From contig JAFEAF010000001.1 in assembly GCA_018266555.1 (NCBI GenBank), forward strand, positions 1 to 64,000: a stretch of DNA of 64,000 bases, written 5' to 3'. This stretch comes from Bacteroidota bacterium. Its GTDB lineage: Bacteria > Bacteroidota > Bacteroidia > Chitinophagales > Chitinophagaceae. The notes under the pieces are model-generated. The model did no database searches, had not been told where the DNA came from, and saw nothing but the letters and a program-made list of their open reading frames with translations. A program made the translations under genes and the position numbers. Of the stretch, positions 54,819 to 62,644 are shown piece after piece (the stretch's first letter is position 1; each line of letters begins with the position of its first letter).

Positions 54819-56129
54819 TCATATTTTGATAAACTCTACTCTCCTGTTATTTGCCTTGCCTTCAGGCGTATCGTTTTTATCAACCGGTTCTGTTTCGCCT
54901 TTGCCATCTGTTTGCATTCGTGATGCATCTATACCGAACTCCTGTGATAATGCCGCTTTTACTGCTTCAGCTCTTTTTTTTGAAAGATTCATGTTCATGG
55001 CGTCATCTCCATCGCTGTCCGTATGGCCAATGATCTTTATATTCACTCCGGCATTTTCTTTTAATGCATTGGCAATATCTTTTAAAATGCCGTAAGATTG
55101 TGGTTTAATGACCGCACTGTTCACATCAAATAAAATTCCTCTCGTAACAAATTTTCCTTCGGTAATCAATTTATTCCGGGTATCCGGCGCACCGGCTGAT
55201 AATTTAATATTGCCGATCAGGTAGCGATCATTATCGCTATTCATATTTCCCCATATTTCAAACAGGGTAGCGCTGTAGATTTTGTCTGCGGGAAATGCTC
55301 GGGGCAGATCAAAGACTTTTTCTTCATTGAGGTAAACCCGCAAACGTTGTTGCTGCCGCCATACAGAAACATGCAGCTTTGTTTTATCATTGCTGTTGAA
55401 CTGTATGGTTGTTACATCGTTTCTAAATGCCCGCTCGCCATTTTCATAACTCTCCACAGATGCCTGGCAGTTCGATGCATCCGGATCAATGGTGAATTTC
55501 ACTCCCGATCTTTTTTCCCAGGGAATAAAACTAAAATCAAAAACCTCTTTTCCATTATTTCCGGTCACGAAATACAATGTGAGCCCCGGAGAATAATAAT
55601 TGTATTTTTCATTGCAGATAACATCGTACTCAAATGTAAAATTGTCAGGCAGTGTTTTAATGTAATCAGGAATAAACTTTCCCTGTTTTTTTATCATCAG
55701 CCAATGTCCCTGCTGGCCGGATGCCGTAACAATTTCACCGCCAGAGTTGGTATTCCATTTCACAGGATAATCGCCAATATTGTCCTGGGCAAAATCATCA
55801 AAAGCAATAACCTTATCACCCGGTATAAAATCATACTTACTATATGTTTTTAACGTAAGAATGTCGGTGTCGTTTTTAATACCGATGTTTTTACTGTTGC
55901 CAGCCGTTTTCTGAGTGATGGTAACCTGGGTGGTGTCAATTTTTTCATTAACCGGTTTAGAATCGTTATTCTTTTTTTTGCTGGTAGCGTCATCAATGGA
56001 CCTATCTATTTTTTCATTTACCTTTTGTTCCGCTTTTTGTTTGGCATGATCGGCTATGCGTTTTAAGATTTGTGAGTGAGCGGCAATAGCAATAAGTAAG
56101 GAAGCTGCGATTGCATATATCTTTTTCAT
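54819..56129 (-). CDS. OmpA-family protein, paralogue of the 16552-17799 gene
   Basis: The 436-residue protein has a signal peptide (about 1-19, ending AHSQ), a charged coiled region (KRIADHAKQKAEQKVNEKIDRSIDD), a jelly-roll-like middle (AFDDFAQDNIGDYPVKW, then KTKLHVSVWRQQQRLRVYLNEEKVF) and a C-terminal OmpA domain (IGHTDSDGDDAMNMNLSKKRAEAV, NRRVEFIKI). The layout matches the 16.6 kb protein, including the YDFIPGD opening of the middle domain. Unlike that one it stands alone without the three exported neighbours and without the CAC...GTG operator. Confidence 0.9.
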   Translation of the reverse strand: MKKIYAIAASLLIAIAAHSQILKRIADHAKQKAEQKVNEKIDRSIDDATSKKKNNDSKPVNEKIDTTQVTITQKTAGNSKNIGIKNDTDILTLKTYSKYDFIPGDKVIAFDDFAQDNIGDYPVKWNTNSGGEIVTASGQQGHWLMIKKQGKFIPDYIKTLPDNFTFEYDVICNEKYNYYSPGLTLYFVTGNNGKEVFDFSFIPWEKRSGVKFTIDPDASNCQASVESYENGERAFRNDVTTIQFNSNDKTKLHVSVWRQQQRLRVYLNEEKVFDLPRAFPADKIYSATLFEIWGNMNSDNDRYLIGNIKLSAGAPDTRNKLITEGKFVTRGILFDVNSAVIKPQSYGILKDIANALKENAGVNIKIIGHTDSDGDDAMNMNLSKKRAEAVKAALSQEFGIDASRMQTDGKGETEPVDKNDTPEGKANNRRVEFIKI

Positions 56130-56308
56130 GGTAAAGAATTTTGGTTTTATGCAATACTTAGGAAAGGTACAGACTTATTAAAAATTTTCAATATTTATTT
56201 TGAGAGCAATTTTTGAACACAATACATTGCCTTTTTAGTAGTACCTGCATTTCTATAAAAGGGAAAATTTCCCGCCCAGTCTTAATATTAGGGGGGTGGC
56301 ACTTGGGG

Positions 56309-57202
56309 TTATCTATTACTTTCACGGTTTTTTAGCAACATTCCAAATTTCAGGGAGAAGGTATAAGAAAAACCCGGGCTGCGGCCCAGCCTTGCGTTGG
56401 CATAGTTATAAGCTGTCAGGTTATCATCTGGCGATAAATTGAAATTAGAGTAGTTCTGTTTTTTGTTATCAAAACCATATCCAAACCCTTCGTAAATATC
56501 AAGGGTAAACTTATCGTTAAACACCCACTGACGCCCAAATTCTATCTGCAGAGCGCCAAAAGTTACATTTTGCTTTTCCACTGAATAATTATTGTTCCCC
56601 TTCCAGGCAATCATGTTCTCACTATAATTTCCCAAATAAACCATCGGCTTTATATAAGTGCCCTGCATCAGGTGAGTTAATCTTGTTTTGCCAAATAAAA
56701 GAAAATCCGGGAGCTTGCCGAATTTATACCCGGCGCCGGCAAAAAAACCAAACTGATTTTTCTTCACTTCACCAAACTGGCTGTCATAATAATCAAGATG
56801 CCATGATTTTCCGGCGCCGATAATACCCAATGACAGCTCATAACTTTTACCGACACCTAAGCTTTTTTCATAGCTGAATTGCGAGTACCCAAACAAGGGG
56901 CCGAGAAAATCAATTTTTATTGCCCGGTTCCGCTGACCTATATATTTTTCAGGGTCTTTAAAATTCAATTCAAATCTTTCCGTTTTACCATTGGCATATA
57001 CAATTTTATTGATGCGGTCAGTTTCCAGCACATATACGGGCCCGTCGGGGTTATTGAACTCTTTATACTTTATTTCGTCGGGATCGATTTCAATTACTTT
57101 GGCTTCTACCACTTTTCCGTTCTTGCGGTAAATTTTATCCTGGGAAAATGCAAGAAAACCGGTCGCCAGCAAAGCGGCAAGGAAAAGGAACTTTATCTTC
57201 AT
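56309..57202 (-). CDS. Exported protein, probable outer-membrane beta barrel
   Basis: The 297-residue protein has a signal peptide (about 1-20, ending AFSQ) and then a small N-terminal domain with KIYRKNGKVVEAKVIEIDPDEIKYKEF. It finishes with a run of amphipathic strands from residue about 90 (FLGPLFGYSQFSYEKSLG...), consistent with a small barrel. The C-terminal end (SYTFSLKFGMLLKN) is strand-like. No specific family is recognised. It is probably monocistronic. Confidence 0.75.
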   Translation of the reverse strand: MKIKFLFLAALLATGFLAFSQDKIYRKNGKVVEAKVIEIDPDEIKYKEFNNPDGPVYVLETDRINKIVYANGKTERFELNFKDPEKYIGQRNRAIKIDFLGPLFGYSQFSYEKSLGVGKSYELSLGIIGAGKSWHLDYYDSQFGEVKKNQFGFFAGAGYKFGKLPDFLLFGKTRLTHLMQGTYIKPMVYLGNYSENMIAWKGNNNYSVEKQNVTFGALQIEFGRQWVFNDKFTLDIYEGFGYGFDNKKQNYSNFNLSPDDNLTAYNYANARLGRSPGFSYTFSLKFGMLLKNRESNR

Positions 57203-57479
57203 AAGTAAAAAGTTTTGGGTAATGATTTTTTTCTTTCAGACAACAGGAATAGGAATAATGTTGCAGCTCTTAAATTAAAAATTAATCGGAACCTGCTCTC
57301 CAGTACTTAATCACAAAATAATAGGGGATGCTTTATAAATGTTTCCCGACTTTGCTAGCCCAGGCGCTTGATTTTTCAACCGGTTAAACTATATTCTACT
57401 TTAATATTCAATAGACATAGCATAAAAAAGACCTGCAAAAGCGAATCTTAATATTTTAAATCCATAATACCTGAAAAAC

Positions 57480-57974
57480 TTACGGCGTTGGAAGTGAATT
57501 TGAGTTATTCACTTTTTTGAAAAGCATTACATACCCGCATAAATTTTTTTTCTTTTCTTTATTCACCTGCACCGGTTTCATCATATGAAATTCTGAGAAC
57601 TGCGGTATATAAGAATAAGAAATAATATTGCCGTCCACATCGCCCCACATTTTTTTCTGATACACCACCTGCTTTTCATCCCAGTCATACATTCTTACCT
57701 CATACAATTTGGAAGTATGATCGCCGATAAAAACAAACTGGTACCAGCTGCCCTGGTTCAGAGGGACCACCACCGGCATTTCATAAGCGCTTTCCATGGT
57801 AATTGAAGCTTCTTTCAACAGCATGAAGCCATCTTTTGAATAAAATGATTTTAAGCTATCCACTTCTTTTTTGATATAATCGTTATTGCAGGATTGAACA
57901 CGGATGACATCCTGAGCAGAAACAGTAATGGAAAACAACAGGAACGAAGCAAATATCAAACAGGGCTTTTTCAT
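57480..57974 (-). CDS. Small exported hypothetical protein
   Basis: The start at 57974 (MKKPCLIFASFLLFSITVSAQD) gives 164 residues with a signal peptide; a longer frame adds an unlikely leader. The mature part has VVPLNQGSWYQFVFIGDHTSKLYEVRMYDWDEKQVV and a FHMMKPVQVNKEKKKNLCGYVMLFKKV end, suggesting a compact beta fold. No family is recognised and the neighbours give no clue. Confidence 0.75.
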   Translation of the reverse strand: MKKPCLIFASFLLFSITVSAQDVIRVQSCNNDYIKKEVDSLKSFYSKDGFMLLKEASITMESAYEMPVVVPLNQGSWYQFVFIGDHTSKLYEVRMYDWDEKQVVYQKKMWGDVDGNIISYSYIPQFSEFHMMKPVQVNKEKKKNLCGYVMLFKKVNNSNSLPTP

Positions 57975-58170
57975 AAGGGCTTTTATACGGAAATGGTACG
58001 TGGATATAAAAGTAAAATCCAATCCTCTATGTTTGAAGTTTTGAAGCATAAAAATGCCTTGTTTTGGTATTTTTTCCTAAAGGATCAGTGGATAATTACT
58101 AAGGAAACGGAGGTGGTAAGGACTGAGGACTTACAAGATAGCTAAAAAATCCAGTTATGCAAATAAGGTA

Positions 58171-58932
58171 TTAAATATTTCGGTTGAAATATATGGCATC
58201 CGCTTGTTGCAAACAAGTGATGGTAAGATCATTGATACAAACATGATGGGGCAAGGTAGTGCAATACCAGATTACATCAGCGATATCATCTGCTGAAAGA
58301 GGGATAAGCCCATCATAAATTTTTTTTGCAGTGGTTTCGTCTCCTTTAAAACGAACAATGGAAAATTCTGTTTCGGCAGCACCGGGATGAATGCCTGTTA
58401 CCTTTATACCGTGGCGTAGTAAATCAATACGCATGGCCTGGTTTAATGCATCTACTGCAAATTTGCTGGCACAATATGCATTTCCTTTTTCATAAACTTG
58501 TTTCCCCGCTACAGAACCCATGTTGATGATATGGCCTTGTTTCTGTTTAATCATGAAAGGCACAACAGCTTTTGCCACATACATCAATCCTTTTACATTG
58601 GTATCAATCATCGTGTTCCAGTCTTCCAGGTCACCCTCATCAAAATAACCACGGCCTAAAGCCAGTCCGGCATTATTAATCAGCACATCAATTTTTAGCC
58701 ATTCTTCCGGTAAAGAATTGATATTATCAAAAACTGATTTTTCATCCCGCACATCAAATGGCAGCGTTAATATGGCTACATTAAATTTATTCTCCAGTTC
58801 TTTTTGCAGAGATTCCAGCCTGCCTGTTCTCCTGCCATTTAAAATGAGATCGTAACCATTCGCTGCAAATTTTTCGGCACAGGCTTTTCCAAAACCTGCT
58901 GTCGCTCCCGTGATAAAAACTATTTTTTGCAT
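58171..58932 (-). CDS. Short-chain dehydrogenase/reductase
   Basis: The ATG at 58932 (MQKIVFITGATAGFG) is preferred over a GTG two codons upstream and gives 253 residues. The classical SDR motifs are TGATAGFG (cofactor loop), NNAG (VLINNAGLALG), Ser in NMGSVAG and Y-x3-K (AYCASKFAV). The sequence is close to YdfG-type serine/3-hydroxy acid dehydrogenases, but the substrate is uncertain. It may share a transcript with the hydrolase and DUF4105 genes upstream on the same strand. Confidence 0.92.
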   Translation of the reverse strand: MQKIVFITGATAGFGKACAEKFAANGYDLILNGRRTGRLESLQKELENKFNVAILTLPFDVRDEKSVFDNINSLPEEWLKIDVLINNAGLALGRGYFDEGDLEDWNTMIDTNVKGLMYVAKAVVPFMIKQKQGHIINMGSVAGKQVYEKGNAYCASKFAVDALNQAMRIDLLRHGIKVTGIHPGAAETEFSIVRFKGDETTAKKIYDGLIPLSADDIADVIWYCTTLPHHVCINDLTITCLQQADAIYFNRNI

Positions 58933-59001
58933 ATACACAAAATTGAAAAATGAAAACCTATTAATTACTGCGAAGATAAAAGATAAGCGATCATCAACTG
59001 C

Positions 59002-59796
59002 TCAGGTATTGATCAGAAAATTTTCCAGTATTAAATTACTTTTTTTAGTTTCTTCCATCATGCCCATGTGGCCGGTTTCAGTAAGAATATGGATAAAAGC
59101 TTTACAGGGAAGATGCGACTGTTTCAGCAAATCATTTATTGGAATAACCGTATCATATTGGCCAATTATAAAAAGAATTGGAACCGAACTTTTATCTAAT
59201 ATCATACTTCGGTCAGGCCTTCGCATCATAGCTTCATAATAAGCAATCAAAGTCTGAGGAGTAAAGTAACTCAGACTTTCAATGAATGTATCAATTTCTT
59301 TTTTCATTTTACCGGTGGAAACAGGAGAAAATAAGTTAGGTGTTATCGCTTTTAAAAATTCAAAAGCGCCATGTTGTTTTATAAATTCTATCCCTTTTCT
59401 GCGGGTAGCTTTTTTTTCTTCGCTGTCCGGGTAAGATGAAGAATGAAACAAGCCGAACGCATTTAAAAAGCCTGAATAGTTTTCTGCAAATGCCATCGTG
59501 ATATACCCGCCCATGCTATGGCCGATCATGGTGCAGGAAGAAAGATTTTCCTGCGTTAAAATTTCTTTTATCACATCCGACATGCTTTCCATTGTTATAC
59601 CCGGTATTAATTCTGATTTCCCGCTGCCCGGAAGATCGGGGATGATCAGTTGAAATTTATTTTTCAGAAATGTAACCTGCTGATTCCAAACAGAACCATC
59701 TTCGCCAAAACCATGAATGAATACAACGGTTTTGCCGGCTCCAATCACCCGGTAATGAATAGAACTTCCATTATAGATTAAAAACTTTTCAGGCAT
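59002..59796 (-). CDS. Alpha/beta hydrolase
   Basis: The 264-residue protein has the oxyanion HGFGEDG, nucleophile elbow GHSMGG (Ser), an Asp in IIGQYDTVIP and His in TETGHMG, so the catalytic triad is complete. The lid region lies at about 120-190. The substrate is unknown; esterase or C-C hydrolase relatives are both possible. Its start overlaps the DUF4105 gene's stop by eight bases, suggesting translational coupling. Confidence 0.92.
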   Translation of the reverse strand: MPEKFLIYNGSSIHYRVIGAGKTVVFIHGFGEDGSVWNQQVTFLKNKFQLIIPDLPGSGKSELIPGITMESMSDVIKEILTQENLSSCTMIGHSMGGYITMAFAENYSGFLNAFGLFHSSSYPDSEEKKATRRKGIEFIKQHGAFEFLKAITPNLFSPVSTGKMKKEIDTFIESLSYFTPQTLIAYYEAMMRRPDRSMILDKSSVPILFIIGQYDTVIPINDLLKQSHLPCKAFIHILTETGHMGMMEETKKSNLILENFLINT

Positions 59797-60958
59797 TTGA
59801 TTTCAGCTTTTTGTAATGTACCATACTTCTTATCAGCATTATAAGCATGATGGGGTTTAAAGCCGGATTCAACTTTTGTTTGATCCATCCGAATGCAATC
59901 AGGGTTATTAGGATAAATGAATAACTTATTAAATAGTAAACAACCCATTTTCTTTTTTTATACAGGAGAAAAGCAATGACCACATTTGCCGGCAAAGCCC
60001 AGAGCAAATTGAGATTGTATTTACAGGCATGATGATCGGTGCCAAACCACATGAACAATAATAAAATACCCAATGCACCGGTAAGGAAAAAAAGGATGAA
60101 ATCAAAAAATTTAAAAAACAAATCAGTTGTTTTCATGAAACTGAGTGCTGCAATCAGTAAAAAAAGAAGGGAGAAAACAATCATGGGCGACAGGAAAGAT
60201 GTTTTCGATGGCAGAACGGCCGGATTGAGTAATGAAATTTTTTTATTGACCAGTTTATTGTTTCCGATCAGGGTACTGTCAAAGCCTTTCAATAAATAAT
60301 CCGGTAAAAACATGGCTTCGCTGTCATTGATTTTTTTATCAAGCGGTGCCCCTAATAAAATATCAATACCCAGTTCACTCCAGTATTCTTTTCCTTTATC
60401 CAGGTATTCATGAATCAGATCACGGAAAGTAGTGTTTTGTTCAGGTCGAATGTCCGTTGTCACTACCGGCTCTTGTATTGTTTTAAAAACAATGTCCCGC
60501 AGCCGGGTAGTGCAGTTGTCCAGGATAAAATCGTATTTGTAATATTTATTTTCTTCTTTGGCATTTTCAATTAATGCATTTAACAGATTTTGTTTTTCCC
60601 TGCAGGAGAGATTTAAGACCTGCTCAGTCACACCCCGCTTTTCATACTGGTATTGCATCATGAAATCAGAAAAACTGGTTACCGATACAAAGTATAAAAG
60701 TTTGCCTCTTGTGAATTTCATGTAGAAATCCGGGTCGTCGAAATCAAAAGTGCCGTAATTAAAAACAATATCTTCCTGAGTGATGCTGTCTGTCACTCGT
60801 ATCGCACTATGACCGAAAGTAGAGTAAAGTTCAGTTCCGGGGCTGCAGGTCAGCAGGCTGATATGAAGACTACAACCTTGCCCAGCCGGAGAATCCGGCT
60901 GGGCTTTTGCAGAAAAAAGAATTGCAAAGAGAAAAATGAAAATGATTATTTTTTTCAA
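59789..60958 (-). CDS. DUF4105/Lnb-type membrane protein with periplasmic peptidase-like domain
   Basis: The 389-residue protein has a signal peptide (about 1-20, SAKAQ) and a periplasmic N-terminal domain of the DUF4105/Lnb group, with ELYSTFGHSAIRV (candidate catalytic His) and YDFILDNCTTRLRDI (candidate Cys), a papain-like arrangement. Three to four C-terminal helices follow. The start is TTG, with an in-frame stop two codons upstream and no ATG. A GC-rich hairpin lies in the coding sequence just after the signal peptide (60880-60904). Confidence 0.85.
   Translation of the reverse strand: MKKIIIFIFLFAILFSAKAQPDSPAGQGCSLHISLLTCSPGTELYSTFGHSAIRVTDSITQEDIVFNYGTFDFDDPDFYMKFTRGKLLYFVSVTSFSDFMMQYQYEKRGVTEQVLNLSCREKQNLLNALIENAKEENKYYKYDFILDNCTTRLRDIVFKTIQEPVVTTDIRPEQNTTFRDLIHEYLDKGKEYWSELGIDILLGAPLDKKINDSEAMFLPDYLLKGFDSTLIGNNKLVNKKISLLNPAVLPSKTSFLSPMIVFSLLFLLIAALSFMKTTDLFFKFFDFILFFLTGALGILLLFMWFGTDHHACKYNLNLLWALPANVVIAFLLYKKRKWVVYYLISYSFILITLIAFGWIKQKLNPALNPIMLIMLIRSMVHYKKLKSNA
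60880..60904. repeat. 11-bp perfect hairpin inside the DUF4105 gene
   Basis: GCCCAGCCGGA (60880-60890) pairs perfectly with TCCGGCTGGGC (60894-60904) around GAA. The stem is very GC-rich for this genome and is followed on the plus strand by TTTTGC. It encodes the residues just after the signal peptide (PDSPAGQG). It looks like an inserted palindromic unit or a terminator active on the plus strand. Confidence 0.7.
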
Positions 60959-60992
60959 ATAGAATTACTTTATTGCCAATGACAAAAATATA

Positions 60993-61011
60993 AGGCAAAA
61001 GGATTTTGCCT
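60993..61011 (-). terminator. Terminator downstream of guaB
   Basis: AGGCAAAA (60993-61000) and TTTTGCCT (61004-61011) form an 8-bp stem with a three-base loop. The minus strand continues TTATATTTTT. It lies 11 bp after the guaB stop. Confidence 0.7.
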
Positions 61012-61022
61012 ACTACCTCCAA

Positions 61023-62546
61023 TCACTTTCTGCTGTAGTTCGGCGCTTCCCTGGTGATCTCAACATCATGTGCATGGCTTTCTTTCATTCCGGCGTTGGT
61101 GATTTTAATAAATGTAGCATTCTTTAATTCAGCAATATTAGCCGCTCCGCAATAACCCATTCCTGCTCTTAATCCACCGGTAAACTGATAAACAATTTCT
61201 TTCACCATCCCTTTATACGCCACACGGCCTTCAATCCCTTCGGGAACAAATTTCTTTACATCGTCTTCCACATCCTGGAAATAACGGTCGCTGCTGCCGG
61301 TGGCCATAGCGCCTAAAGAACCCATGCCACGGTATTCTTTGAATTTTCTTCCTTCATAAATGATCGTTTCACCGGGACTTTCTTCCGTTCCTGCAAAAAT
61401 GCTGCCCATCATTACACAATCAGCGCCGGCCGCCAATGCTTTTACCATATCTCCTGTATAACGAATTCCACCATCAGCAATGACCGGAATATTTTTTTGT
61501 TTTAAGACAGAATATACTTCCATCACAGCAGTAAGTTGTGGTACTCCGGCCCCTGCCACTATCCGTGTAGTACAAATAGAACCGGGACCTATTCCTACTT
61601 TTACTGCGTCCACACCCGCATCGGCTAATGCTTTGGCCCCTTCAGCGGTTCCTACATTTCCCGCAATGACATTTATTTTTTTAAAATTCTTTTTTACTTC
61701 TTTCAATGCATGTATCACTCCTTTGCTATGGCCATGAGCGCTGTCCAAAGCAATCACATCCACACCTACATGTTGCAAAGCAGCTACTCTGTCCATCATG
61801 TCACGGGTGATGCCCACTCCGGCGCCGACGAGTAATCTTCCGAAAGCATCTTTCACTGCATGGGGATGGCTTTTTAATTTTAAAATATCACTAAAGGTAA
61901 AAAGGCCTTTTAGCTTTCCCTGTTTATCAACAATCGGAAGCTTTTCCACTTTAGTCTTCTTAAAAAATTGTTCTGCTTTTTTCAGATCCGTTCCTTCCGA
62001 CGCTGTAAAAATATTTTCCTTCGTCATTACCTCGCTCACTTTTTGCTTCATATCTACTTCGAACCGCAAATCCCGGTTGGTGAGAATACCAACCAACTTC
62101 CCATTTTTTTCAATAATGGGAATACCGCCAATCTTATTTTCTTTCATGATCCGCACGGCTTCTCCAATTGTTGCATTGGCGGTTAATGTAACGGGATCAA
62201 GGATCAATCCGCTTTCACTGCGTTTTACTTTGCGCACCTGGTCGGCTTGTTTTTCAATGCTCATGTTTTTATGAAGAATACCAAGTCCGCCCTCTCTTGC
62301 TAATGCAATGGCCAGATTCGCCTCGGTGACAGTATCCATGGCGGCAGAAAGCATCGGCACATTCAGCGTGATGTCTTTAGTAAGTTTTGTTCTGATATCT
62401 ACATCACGGGGAAGTACCTGGCTGTACCCGGGCTTTAATAGCACATCATCAAATGTAAGCCCTTCGCTAAATGTTTTTAAAGATTGATCTTGAGTGGTGG
62501 GGGCCTGCCCGGATGACTCGGTCAGACGGGTATTTCTTGTTGCCAT
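61023..62546 (-). CDS. guaB: Inosine-5'-monophosphate dehydrogenase
   Basis: The start at 62546 ([14 protein letters not shown]) gives 507 residues. The longer frame is rejected because it overlaps the next gene and the promoter. GuaB oxidises IMP to XMP with NAD, the first committed step to GMP. The catalytic Cys325 sits in [13 protein letters not shown], and [11 protein letters not shown] and the flap region RGMGSLGAM are typical. Two CBS domains lie at about 115-225. A TATCTTTG box ends three bases before the ATG. Confidence 0.97.
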   Translation of the reverse strand: MATRNTRLTESSGQAPTTQDQSLKTFSEGLTFDDVLLKPGYSQVLPRDVDIRTKLTKDITLNVPMLSAAMDTVTEANLAIALAREGGLGILHKNMSIEKQADQVRKVKRSESGLILDPVTLTANATIGEAVRIMKENKIGGIPIIEKNGKLVGILTNRDLRFEVDMKQKVSEVMTKENIFTASEGTDLKKAEQFFKKTKVEKLPIVDKQGKLKGLFTFSDILKLKSHPHAVKDAFGRLLVGAGVGITRDMMDRVAALQHVGVDVIALDSAHGHSKGVIHALKEVKKNFKKINVIAGNVGTAEGAKALADAGVDAVKVGIGPGSICTTRIVAGAGVPQLTAVMEVYSVLKQKNIPVIADGGIRYTGDMVKALAAGADCVMMGSIFAGTEESPGETIIYEGRKFKEYRGMGSLGAMATGSSDRYFQDVEDDVKKFVPEGIEGRVAYKGMVKEIVYQFTGGLRAGMGYCGAANIAELKNATFIKITNAGMKESHAHDVEITREAPNYSRK

Positions 62547-62549
62547 GTG

Positions 62550-62557
62550 CAAAGATA
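62550..62557 (-). promoter_or_regulatory. -7 box three bases before the guaB start
   Basis: Minus-strand TATCTTTG matches TAnnTTTG exactly, with a TTG 17 bp upstream. Its distance of three bases to the ATG implies a leaderless mRNA. Confidence 0.6.
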
Positions 62558-62644
62558 GGAGAAATTGGAAATTCCAAAATTCAGTTTTAGTGAATTGACA
62601 GAAGTGAATAGTGAAATGATTTATTGCAGTTGACCATTTACTTT

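Noticed and set aside
56165-56275. Possible operator or terminator upstream of the second OmpA paralogue (a GGGAAAATTTCCC palindrome)
   Set aside because: The symmetric element is short, has no T-run, is far from the start, and lacks the CAC...GTG pattern seen before the first paralogue.
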